From: Astropecten irregularis
Taxonomy: Eukaryota; Echinodermata; Asteroidea; Paxillosida; Astropectinidae
Length of the DNA: 64,000 bases
Reading direction: 5' to 3'
NCBI GenBank assembly: GCA_963971285.1
Contig: OZ020254.1
Coordinates: 14,166,932-14,230,931, forward strand
The notes below the pieces were generated by a model. The model saw only the letters and a program-made list of their open reading frames with translations, was not told the origin of the DNA and did not search any database. Below are positions 11,540 to 22,659 of this stretch, piece after piece. Position numbers and translations under genes: made by a program. Position 1 is the stretch's first letter. Each line of letters begins with the position of its first letter.

Positions 11540-11935
11540 CTTCGGCCTGGAGATATGTGTATGCTTAGGAGTAGTATCATACTTTGGTAGCATCTTTGGT
11601 GAAATCTTCACAGATTTACCTATAACTTTCGGGGTATAAAGATGGTGATGGTAGAAAAACGCTGCATAATTATTCTGCCTGAAATGCTGTATTTATCCAG
11701 AAAAGAATAACATCAATAACCAAAATTAATATTTATCTTTTGATAAAAAATAACAGTGAACAGATTGTTAAATACTGTGGGAGTTTTTCACCGTTTAGTC
11801 TCAAAAAGTGGGCGCTTTATGGGACTGAAATTTTCACAGATAACTGTTACTGTATCTTCCTTGATATTTTTTGCGTTGCCCGTGAATTTACATTTGTTTC
11901 TCAAAAACATATGAAATGACCTTTAAAAATTGTAA
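11540..11935 (+). repeat. Interspersed repeat family R1, copy 1
   Basis: Shares tatcatactttggta, cttcacagatttacctataa, gatggtgatggtagaaa and gaaatgctgtatttatccag with other copies at about 15284-15520, 21215-21560, 44440-44745 (reverse) and 59605-59955 (reverse). No coding frame; probably an old non-autonomous element. Confidence 0.65.
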
Positions 11936-12042
11936 GTGTAGATGGGAATGTCAAGCATCTTTGGTAAAAACTTCTTTTTACAGGCTGGATCCAAGGCTAA
12001 TCAGGGCCTAATGAATAAACATAATTTATTGAAATATTCCGG

Positions 12043-12149
12043 TCACGTGATTTTTCCAATAACAAGATGGCGGCGATTTGAAATAATTATCGTGGGAGCG
12101 CCACTGACGTCTGGAAATAAGAATTTTTTCTCAAGCTTTCTGTTTTCGA
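12043..12149 (+). promoter_or_regulatory. Promoter-like cluster and possible non-coding first exon
   Basis: Within 70 bp lie a TCACGTGA E-box (12043-12050), CCAAT (12056-12060), the YY1-type AAGATGGCGGC (from 12065) and a TGACGTC CRE core (12105-12111). A donor-like GTGAGT starts at 12150. Together they resemble a housekeeping transcription start in a deuterostome. It could serve the ALMS1-like gene through a ~10-kb first intron to the acceptor at 22400. No transcript is available to show this. Confidence 0.4.
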
Positions 12150-12509
12150 GTGAGTATTTCAGTTATGAATTTGCTTGCAGATTATGTTTCTAGCTGCTTG
12201 AAGGATAATTTCAGTCAGATTTTCCTTAAGAAAATCGTAACAAATGTAGGCCTACTTAGAGGCTGACAGTGACATGTTCCATGTTAAATTATCCCCGCGC
12301 CCGTGGCCGGCCGTGACCAGCCGTGGCCGTGCAGTGTGTGCAGTGTGCCGCACCTCAATATTCATTGTAGTGTACTGTAGAGTAGGAAAGGAGACCAAGG
12401 CCAAGGGCCCATCATTTTATTTGGGGTAACGTTAGGCCTATCAGTATCACTGTGAATTTGTTTGTGCAATTTGATTCGGCTTCTCATTGAAAAGTCACTA
12501 AAATCTGAA

Positions 12510-14010
12510 CGGAAAGAATTCCACTGACGGCCATGACGGAAACAGGTTATTTCCTCCAAACAAGACCAAGATTCAAGAAGGCAAGATAGGCCTAAAGAAA
12601 AAGAGTTAGGCCTAGGCCTAGTCCGAGTAACTTGGACCCTAAAAATCGCCTTTTTTAACATTTGGACATGGTCTGGCGATAGTAGGGTCCAAGTACCTTG
12701 TTTGCATTTTGGTTGCAAGAGCTCCATTTTGCAATGTTTTGCCTCTACCCCGAGTCAAAATCCTGTGATTTCACCTTCAAAACGATCCTAAAATGTCTCA
12801 TGCGGCCAGCTATGGATCAAGGGAGAATTGGAGATTCCAATAATGACAAGGTTTACTCACATTTTTTAAAGAAAAGATCATATTTTCCCTAATTTTTTCC
12901 GGGTACCAGTGTACAATTTGAAAAACCAAGATGGCCGACCCAACGGACACTGTGCTCATTTTATAGGAGGTCTCTGTGCCCATTTTTATGGGAAAAATAA
13001 TCTTTTCTTCAAAAAATGCGAGTAAACCTTGTCATTATTGGAATCTACAATTCTCCCTTGGTCCATAGCTGGCCGCATGAGACATTTTGGGATCGTTTTG
13101 GAGGTGAAATCACAGGATTTTGACTCAGGGAAGAGGCAAAACATTGCAAAATGGAGCTCTTGCAACCAAAATGCAAACAAGGTACTTGGACCCTACTATC
13201 GCCAGACCATGTCCAAATGTTAAAAAAAGGCGATTTTTAGGGTCCAAGTTACTCGGACTAGGCCTAGGCCTAACTTATTTGATGCAAGTCATGATGAACT
13301 TCAATCTCAGGAGTGTAAACTGGTGTAGCTTTTCTAAAAAGTGAGATTTTCAGGGTTTTTTTAACCTACAAATTGTACACTTCCAAAATAGCGGCAGCAA
13401 TTGCTCAAAACGCCCTCTGTTAGCTGTTGGTCCCATGCATAGGTTTGTGCACAAATGATGGCCGTCAGTGGAATTCTTTCCATCTGAACATCTGAATACA
13501 TAATTGGGAGTTAGGCCTAATGTTAGTGAGTAGTGTTTTTTAGTTTGACTGTTTTAAGTTTAGTTTTAGCCCACAAACAACTGACACAAAAACCAGGCTA
13601 AGGTCCAGGATTATTTTGAGACAATGAATTAGCTTCTAACGTTAGGCCTAGTTCTACTGTTCCGAAATGAGATTTTTACTTTAACTTTAAGCAAATGTTC
13701 TTGGGTCCTGATAACCCTAGATTGAACCATGGAGGTAGAAATTACTTCGGAAAGAATTCCACTGATGACCATTATTTGTCGTTGCACAACTCTATGAAAC
13801 CAACAGAGGGCGTTTTGAGCAAAATGGCACCGCTGTATTGGAAGTGTACAGTTTGTAGGTAAAAAACCCTGTAATACTCACTTTTCAGATATGCTACCCA
13901 AAGCTTCCACACCTGAGATTGAAGTTCATCATAATTTGTATCCATTAAGTTAACTCTTGGACGATATAATCCTTTTTCCGTAATGGTCATCAGTGGAATT
14001 CTTTCCATTA
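12510..14010. mobile_element. Nested palindromic transposon complex
   Basis: Long arms 12603-12892 and 12986-13275 are inverted copies around a 93-bp spacer. A second inverted pair is 13282-13482 against 13751-13950. The motif GGAAAGAATTCCACTGA occurs four times in alternating orientation (about 12510, 13482, 13751, 14008) and looks like the shared terminus. This is best read as MITEs of one family inserted into and beside each other. The matching 64-codon frames in the arms are a by-product of the inversion, not genes. Confidence 0.75.
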
Positions 14011-14282
14011 CTTCCATGATTGAACATATTTTGACAATATTTTAGTGTAAAAAATGCAATTTTTCTACCCGCTTGTTGCGAACTTGTGGGCTAAAAGACA
14101 CTAACCCCCATAAATTGCAGTCATATCCAGTTTATACATATATGCTGTTGTTTTATTTAATATTGAGGCCCTATATTTTTTTAAACAATTTAGCAATAGG
14201 CCTAACATGAAAAATCTACTCCGAGACAGCTCGACCGCAAAAAACTCTGAGACAACTCATCTCCATCTCTTCCGATGTGATG

Positions 14283-14437
14283 CCAGGGGCCAATTTCACT
14301 AACGCTTTGCGATCATCGCTAAGCCCAAATCCATTGCTACACGGAAAATTGATCGCTACTTTGTGTAGGAATTTTCCGTTTAGCGATGGATTTGGGCTTA
14401 GCGATGATCGCAAAGCGTTAGTGAAATCGGCCCCTGG
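14283..14437. mobile_element. Palindromic MITE with CCAGGGGCC(A/G)ATTTCA ends
   Basis: A near-perfect hairpin: arms around gctttgcgatcatcgctaag and its complement, with termini ccaggggccaatttcac and gtgaaatcggcccctgg. Its terminal motif is shared with elements at 38434, 39497, 43371 and 48498. Confidence 0.85.
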
Positions 14438-15283
14438 CCCGGTGTGGGTGATTTTAAATCTGGAAGCAAAAATAAGTGACACTGCTAACGAATAATCATT
14501 CTGGGTTTATTTTTCCGATTTCTCCCTACCGGATCCGGTGAAACGTGCCCTCCTAACTTAGAGCATTTTATAGGTCTGTATTTCGGGTACAAGTTATTTT
14601 GGTTGCCGCGGCCCGCTGCTTTGCAGAACCACGAGCGCACTCCCACGCTTTGCATCGGCAGAGAATGGAGTCAACTTGTCTCAGAGTCAAGTTGTCTTTG
14701 CAGTCGAGTTGTCTCGAGTCAAGTTGTCTTGCCTGACATTCGTTTCAAGACTAAAATATGTGTATATAATCAGTTTAATGCGTGTGTGCCTTAATTTAAC
14801 CCCCATTATCTATATTTCCCTGCATGCGCCACTGATTGTGTCAATGACTCGCTTCATGTATGATGTAGCTTGCCAACATAATAAATACAAATACTGGGCC
14901 TAGTTTATGTGAGTTTGGTAACCGTGAAGTGTAATTCTCTTGAGACCAGGGTGCTAAATATTGTAAACCAATGTCATAGTAACGTTACATTCCAAAACTT
15001 AAAAAGAAAAAGAAAATCCTCACAAATTAAGTCAGTAACTGATTAAGTTTTTGATGAGAAAAGCAATTCTATTCAATGATCCTCATTCAGTTTATTTATG
15101 AATCTAGTTGGTGGTTGAAATTCAAACAGCACACAGTCATGTACACCCCCTTTAATTGTGTGTTTCAAATGTACGCAAGTATGTAAGATGTACTCATTGC
15201 ACTGTTAGTATTAAACATAGTATTTTACACCTTACTGTGCATGCATTTTTAACGTATCTTATTCACTGTTAATTTCCAGATTT

Positions 15284-15520
15284 ATGTATAACTTACAGGG
15301 TATGATGATGGTCCTGGTAGACAAACCGTTAAGATATTTCTGCCTGATATTAATACTGAAAATAGTAAAACAAAGACCCCAAACAGTTTTGATCTTGGGT
15401 TAAGATCAAAATCATTCTTCAATCATGTTTCATAAGAAAAATTGAGTCGATTTTTGGCTGTTTTCTCGTGACTCAGATGTCCGAACAGTCCGATTGAGCT
15501 ACATGTACTGTATGTAGGTT
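15284..15520 (+). repeat. Interspersed repeat family R1, copy 2
   Basis: Shares ggtatgatgatgg.cctggtaga, aatagtaaaacaaagac, aagaaaaattgagtcga and ttctcgtgactcagatgtc with the reverse-strand copy at 44440-44745. Confidence 0.6.
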
Positions 15521-17069
15521 TAATTGAGTATGAGTGCTGTTCTGTGACCTTTACCATGTTTACCAATCACGTATGACATGATGTATACATGTACCTTTAA
15601 AGACAGCATACAAAACAAATTACAAGATTTGCAAGGACTCCAAAAAAAATTGTTGAATTTGAGATAGAAAATGGACTCAACCGTTCGTAAACAGTGCAAA
15701 CAGTCACCATGGGAAATCTTGGTTCATCAGATGCTGGGTTTTTCAAGGAAATCAAGATTTCAAAAGCGTGGTGTAACCATGAAGGATTCGGAGGGGGGCA
15801 AGATTATTTCAACCGTATTTCTGCTATCTGACAGATGAACAAAGCGTAAAAAGGTACATGAAACAACGTCTGTAAGGAAGTTTTAAGACGTTCACTTCTG
15901 TTTAAGTACCAAATTCAGCCCAAACGCATCTTTGCAAATCCTACAGTACGCTCCCTTTAAAGCAAACATACTGTACATTGTGTATCACACTTTATTGCTG
16001 AACAAGGTAAATTTCAACAGATGACAGGTTGACTGACAAATTTCCAATGTTAAAAGCTGTGTACAGTGTACATAAAGTGTACAGTTTGTACACTGGTACA
16101 TACAGCATGTTCATCACAAATTCACAATAAATTTGAATGTGGGTGGGTGATACAGTGTATGTTGAATGTTTTAATGTTTACCATTGATCATGTCATTTTG
16201 ATCAGTTACAGTCATCAAAAGTCTGAGAATTAACCAAGCCAAAAAACAACAACATTCTGGCATAAAATGGTTGAGTGGGACCGGTTGAGTCACCAACTCT
16301 GATTATTACATGTACAATGTACATGTACAGTATGCATTGTAGGAACATGATTGTTCTGCATGCAGTATATGTTTTTGAAGTAGTAAGCAAGTTATCTTAT
16401 AGACAAGTACACATGTATACAATGTACATTGTACAAACTACACAGTTACAACTATACATGTGTCACTCTGTACATTTGCCTACATTTGCATAAATTTGGT
16501 TTTCAGTGAATTGAAATATTGTACGACAATAGCGCTCCGCACTAATGATGTCACAAATTCCCCGGATGTCAGACAAACATTGTCTCACGTACACACGTAG
16601 TGTACATGCAAGTGCACACACACACCCACACGCACGTTTGCAATACTTTGTGTGCATCGTACCTTACATTACCGTATGATACGGTACACATAATTTTTTT
16701 ATAATATGTACGTGACAACGAAATATGTACACAGTATATGTACATCATGCTAATGTGTGTGTACAATATACAAATAAGTGGGGCTAAGATGATTGGATAT
16801 GTACAGTATGTAGTTTGAACACGGTTAAATGTTTAAATGACTGGCTGAAATTTTACTATGATTCGGGGACCTCAAACATGTTGAAAACTGAATATATCCA
16901 AAAACAATCGTTTCTTTTTTTAAAGCACTAGACCATTAGCCTATTGTAATGCTGGTAATTTTATCTGGTTAAAGGTTAACCGACCCAGATTTAATAATCC
17001 AGTTACAAATTTCCACTATAAACCGTTAACCGAAACCTAAAGGAAAAAAAAGGGACGGCTAACGTTTGG

Positions 17070-17352
17070 CTCATGCTCAACAACCCAAAAAGTGTAAATT
17101 GTAGAATTTCAGTCATTTTTTTTGCCCATTTTGCCAAGTAGAAACACGCTTTTCACATACTAGATCTAAAAGAAACATTGTGTACTTGATCTTAATGCTT
17201 GATCTAAAGAATAACATCGTAAAAAGCATTCTGAAAGTGGCAATCACATTGAAGAAGATGTGTACTTACCATAAATCGATTACATAACCTGATGTTTTTT
17301 GCAATCATTAACCGAAGGATATGAAATTACCCGATTTTGCCCAGCACTATCA
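17070..17352 (+). repeat. hAT-related repeat fragment
   Basis: Ends in aaattacccgattttgcccagcacta, which mirrors the left end of the 3216-4796 element. The internal part (aagtagaaacac.cttttcaca, attgaagaaga.gt) recurs at about 25490-25640. A matching left terminus with target duplication was not found. Confidence 0.5.
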
Positions 17353-20300
17353 TTAAGCTTATTTGTCATGTTTGTTTAATACAAAATGTACATGTGGCTG
17401 AACTTTCTCAGACTAATCTTTTGCCCCTATCGTTGGTTCTGAATTTAATTTATGGAGAGCCTCTTGCAAGTGGCTGGCAATTTTTATTTTTTCAATTAAT
17501 TTGGCCTTTTAAAGAATGGCGATGATCGCTCTTGAAAACTGACATCATTCTAAATGCACCAAAACCTTCATGCAATGGCAGATATATTTGATCCCAATTC
17601 AGGCAACACATGTTAGCCCATGGTGAGACTGGCCAGGCAGTCACAGGCAAATATTGAACACAATTTCTGGACAGATTGCCTTAAACACAATTCCAAGGGA
17701 AAAGGCTTAAAAGAGGATATATGCACTGTGGAGCTGGATGCATGATTCTATTCCCTCTTGAAGGAAAGTAGGTCACAGAGAAGAAGGAAGAGTCTAGTAG
17801 GCAAAGCATGGGCAAAGGCTAAAAGTTACCCGGGGCAAAAACCTTCGCTGTACTGACTACATGTATATGTACTACGATTGACTAAGGGAAGCCCTATACA
17901 TGTAGATATAAATGGGACAGGGTCTTTCATTTAGGCCCTCCCTAGTCCCTATATATTGTATTTATAATGTGGTACTGTACATGTATTTCCTTTATATATG
18001 TCGTCAGAAGGGATATCTGAAAGTTCAGATTTAAATCTCATTTCAGATTTTTTAATTTTTAGATTTCAATTCAGACTTTCAGCTGTTTTGTACACCTGCT
18101 CTGTACAAAATTAGAGGAACTTTTGAATTTCTGCTTTTTTGCTTGATTGTCTTTTTTTTTTGTGGCCACTCATCCCTTCTTTAGTGCAAGTACTGTATAT
18201 GTACAAGTATACATGTCTATACAGCTACATGTAGTTACTTTAAAATGAACCAAAGTCTTCCAGATGACTGAAAAGCTGCCATTGGAATGCAAACAACATG
18301 AACAAAAACACCCTCAAAAAGGAAATTGGAAGAAAAACCCGTCAGGTTGCCATTTTGGGTAAATTGAGAACTTGCAGTTCCAACGTACATGTATAATCCA
18401 GTATTCCCCACCCATCTCCATTTTGTCTTCTTAATAATATCCATAGATATGTGGATCGGTTTACGAAAACACCATGTATTGTAATATTAATGGATTCACA
18501 ACCAAAAGTTGAATCACTATAATACTGTGTGATCTGATAACCTAAACAAAAACTGCCATGTACATGTATATGTATGTACATGTACCGGTAGTTGCTTAAT
18601 ACCAAAGTCACATACTCTGTTTTTGTCTTTGACATCGTATGTGCATGATGCACATGTATGATGTACATTATGAAGCTATATTATTTTTGTAAATAATAAG
18701 AACTGATGGTTTCAGTAACTCTCGTTTAGTTATCAAATCAGGCCGGCACAAAACAGGTTCTAGCCTCATATACTCACAAAGTGTGTACGTAAATGATCTA
18801 ATTATTACTGTACAGGCCATGGCATACAGTAATTAGATGGGGTTATCAGTGACGTTGCACTTGTGCAATACGTGTGTAGTACAGAATTCTTCCTATACAA
18901 ACCATAATTGAATCTGCAAATATTTTGACTACGAAAATGCAGCACTGCCAGCACGTTCTACATGTACATGAATTAATTATGACAGGTGGGAAATTTTCAA
19001 GATGCACTGCATGACAAAATCCATGTTGCATTTTGCACTATGCGTTACACCGTGAAAGGCGTGAATAGGCCCGTATGGTGCCAAATTCCTACACATGTAA
19101 TGTGTTGATGTATGCACTGTATGTATAGCTATTCATCAGGTCGTCTTCCTACAATTTGCATTGATAGTTTGCAGTGTTGCTTGCACGGCCAAGGCTCTGT
19201 TTAAAGTAGATGCAAATGCAATCCATCCGTGCATGCGCGGCTCCTGAGATGACATTATGCATGATTCACAGTGACTGTGCCACGAACGCACAAATCAAGC
19301 CGCCGCCGGCATGTGATATCTTGCTCATCAGCCTGACTGGTAGGGAAGTAGGGAGTTACAGCATCCATATGCCCCCAGGCATATCCCATCATTTGCCCAA
19401 GATGCGATTAGTCAGTGGAATTCAGTGACTGATTCAATTCATGTGAGGCGGGTTACTGGCTTTTTTTTCCCTGGCACTTGTATAATCCCATTGGGGAACA
19501 ATGTTAAAGACCGGTGGCTGGGGATGCCGTGCTCCAATTGATCAGCATAATTTGGTGGTAATTGGTGTGTTCACACTGACCAAGTGCAATTATTTTCCAC
19601 TCAGTGGTTCCATTGTGACTAGAGCCAGATCATACATGTAGCAATATGCTTCAATGCTTTACCCAAGGGACTCGTACCACTTGGGGTTTTCTTTTTGTAC
19701 TCTGATGATTTTAACAGCTTACTGGTACTCAAATAGTCACATTTTTATACTCTTCATACCTGAACCATCTGAATTTGACGAGGCCTCTCGAGGGCAAGAT
19801 AAGCTGGGTCCATCTCTTACACTGATACAAGTGATAGGCCCACTTCCATGCCAATTAACCTTTTGTCTAGGTCCCACATTCATGTGACCAAATACAATGT
19901 CAGTATGTATGGTGGTCTATGTGATGGCCACAGCCATGGCAGAGTACACCGACATAATTATTAATGATTTGTCCTCAATTGGTCAAAGCTATCCACTTGA
20001 TAGATGAACCATGTACGTACTTTCCATGCCACATGTACTTACTTACTGGAGTGCGGGTAGTGACTGACAGTCTGACAAACTGCCCCCCCCCCCCTCCCAC
20101 TGCAGGCAATTTATTAACATCTGATTTGGATGTACGTACAGTACATGTACATTTATGTATTGAGATTGAACCGATAATGTGCATTATTGTGAGGTGGTTT
20201 TATGTTATTCATTAGACATGTACAGTGTACAAGCTGTCTGTACTATACATGCACATCTTGCACTTGCACAAAAGTCAGAGGATTGATTGAAGATACTAAT

Positions 20301-21214
20301 TATAAGACATATACATACATGTATATAATGCCAACAAAATATGACTTAGAGTGTTATTTGATAAGGTGTGGGTCAAAATAAGAACCTTCAAAAACCCTTG
20401 TAAGTGAAATTCTTAATTGAAAAGACCATTTTTGTTAATTGTATTGTGCCTGTTATTTTCACAGTATATGTAGGCGCTTCATTCTGCCTACGGTAAAGCT
20501 TGGCTTGTATTCTATTGTTTACTGACGTCATATACAGCCATGCAGCCTGGTTCTAATATTTACTGTATTTGTATATGTGTGTACATTGAGAGGATCATAT
20601 CGTACAATCAGTCTTGCTGTGCATGTAGTGCCGCAGGGATTTATAGTCTGGCGCCAGAAATTGAGTCGTCTTGATTTTCTGTCTTTTTTTTATTTGGGGG
20701 GGGGGGGGGGGACTAAGATTTCATGGGACGAGATTCACTCATATATGCAGAGTATAATGTGAAACGATTATTTGTCCAGAGATTTTAAAACGAGACAAAT
20801 TTGGCTTGCACAAGAAAACAAGCGGGATGGACTTTATGGGTTTTTTCAATAATAAAATGCACAATCTGAATCTTTTGTGTTGTTCATAAAGAAATATTGA
20901 TTGATTTGGCTGTTTAACAGTGTATAGTTGTATACATTTAAATTCTATATTATTAATAGAATTAGTCTGGACTGGAGTCTGGACTAGCCTTTAGATTCAG
21001 AATTTGACAATCTGCATAAAATGCATGTGAATAATGCCTATACTTAGAAGTTTGTAAAAATCAGTTAACAGTAACTAATTGTATATGTACATTGTACAAG
21101 TATTTTTCTGCTACATGTACATAAACTGATAGCCTGTGTACATGTACACATGTACTGTTTATTTATGAGTATGAGAAGCTTGTTTCTATAAATCTTTACA
21201 TGCCTTAAGTTAAA

Positions 21215-21560
21215 GGTAAGTATCATACTTTGGTAAAGAAACCAAAACAGAAATGTTCACATACACATGTATAAGTTTACATGTAACTTTCAGAAACCTA
21301 CCATTAAAATGTTTCCGCCTGAAATGGTGTATTTATCTAGAAATTAGTAAAAGGACCGAAAATCTGATCTTTTAAAAGATCAAAAATAAAAGAGAAAAGA
21401 CTTAAGAAATACTGTGGCAATTTTTCACGATTTTCTCAAAAAGTGGGCACCGTATGAGACTGAAATTTTCACAGATGATTGTTACTGTACATCTTCCTTA
21501 ATATTTTTGCCCATGAATCTGTACTTCTTTGACAAAAACCAAAGTATGATATTAGCTTTA
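21215..21560 (+). repeat. Interspersed repeat family R1, copy 3
   Basis: Shares gtatcatactttggta, cctgaaatggtgtatttatc, tctcaaaaagtgggc and gactgaaattttcacagat with copy 1 at 11540-11935. Confidence 0.65.
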
Positions 21561-22399
21561 AACAGGAGATTTAATTAATGCATCTTAATTGAGCCTCTCT
21601 CTTGTTGAAGTCTGAAGTTTGTACCTACAAACTTTTAACTTTAAATAGAATCTAGATATGTACATGTATTGAGTCTAAGTAGTTTTAAAACAAATTAGAT
21701 TTGCACAAACCTTTAAATATTCATTTTTATATGCAATTGATAGTGTATATTTAAGTTGTAAATTGCTTAATGTAACATGCATACCTGGACGGATTAATTC
21801 TAATATTTGTTACATATTGATTTATCTTGTAGCGTTGAACATGTACGGTGCATTTGCTAGCCTTCGACACTTCATAGAAAGTGTGTTACTCACGTATGAC
21901 TGAATTTCAAATATTCACTGGGTAGTTTTGCATTTAGTTAACGTACGCGTGTGTATGTTCATTTGGGATACATACAGTGTATCTCCAAGCATTGAAATAA
22001 TTTTACGTGTGCGTTTTTCAACATTTGATTTATTGGCAGTTGTATTTGAAGCTAGGGGGGAAATTTGAGAACAACATACTGTACCCTGCCCCTCCCCCCT
22101 TCCCAACTAAATTCATTTTGTGGCTCTGCTGCATCTTTCCAGACTCACACACACACAGAGTCACGCATGTATTGCACATAGACTCATTCCTACGTTGCCT
22201 GTGGTACATGCAGGCCTATTAATCCGATTGATGACCAATGTCTTTGAGATGCATGTGTGTACCTCTAGTGATTGTGGATAATGCACACTGTGTATATCCT
22301 GCCTCATGTGTGTTTCTCTCAGGCTTCATCAACATTTAATCAGTTCACAGCACTTAACAGTCTTCCTCTTCTTGTTCTCTGGAATGGGTTTCTTTGCAG

Positions 22400-22584
22400 G
22401 GAGTACCGAGCCCTGAGTGACAGGAATAGAGTACGGTTACTGGGGACATGATGGGAGTCTTCATGACAGATTCTGTTCACTGTGGCCCTGCATCATTGGA
22501 ATATGTGGAGATGAGTAATACAGCCAGTGGTTAATGGCATGCCTTTCAGTCTTATCTGTTTGTGAGTGAGACACTTGCATCAAT
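22400..22584 (+). other. ALMS1: Possible 5' UTR exon segment of the ALMS1-like gene
   Basis: A good 3' splice site (tctggaatgggtttctttgcag, AG at 22399-22400) precedes 184 nt with stops in all frames that run up to the ATG at 22585. This suggests the exon with the start codon is spliced to an upstream non-coding exon. Confidence 0.45.
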
Positions 22585-22659
22585 ATGTCCAACAGCGGTG
22601 GATCCTCAAGATCTAGTTCCAGGTCCAGCTCACGGTCTGCCTCAGCCCACAAAAAAGAG
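22585..22659 (+). CDS. ALMS1: ALMS1-like coding exon 1
   Basis: ATG at 22585 in frame with downstream exons. Encodes 25 residues, Ser/Arg-rich (MSNSGGSSRSSSRSSSRSAS, then AHKKE), donor GTAACT. Stops lie upstream in all frames. The start is chosen because it is the only ATG that gives the phase 0 needed for exon 2. Confidence 0.75.

Larger units (their letters stand above)
14438..22384. other. Intergenic or long-intron DNA, TGTACA-rich
   Basis: No exon with family similarity found on either strand. From about 15.5 kb the sequence is crowded with the self-complementary words TGTACA and ACATGT (for example 16310-16335, 18550-18590, 20215-20330), a pattern that continues to about 24.7 kb inside the next gene. 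Contains repeat R1 copies, a hAT-like fragment near 17070-17350 and a poly(G) run at 20697. Confidence 0.6.

Noticed and set aside
11942..12193. 83-codon frame over the promoter-like cluster
   Set aside because: It crosses the E-box, CCAAT and YY1-type sites and has no similarity. A regulatory reading explains the conserved-looking words better.
12698..13180. Two near-identical 64-codon frames (12698-12892 plus, 12986-13180 minus)
   Set aside because: They are the two arms of one inverted repeat. There is no start context, domain or codon bias, so the mirrored frames follow from the inversion.
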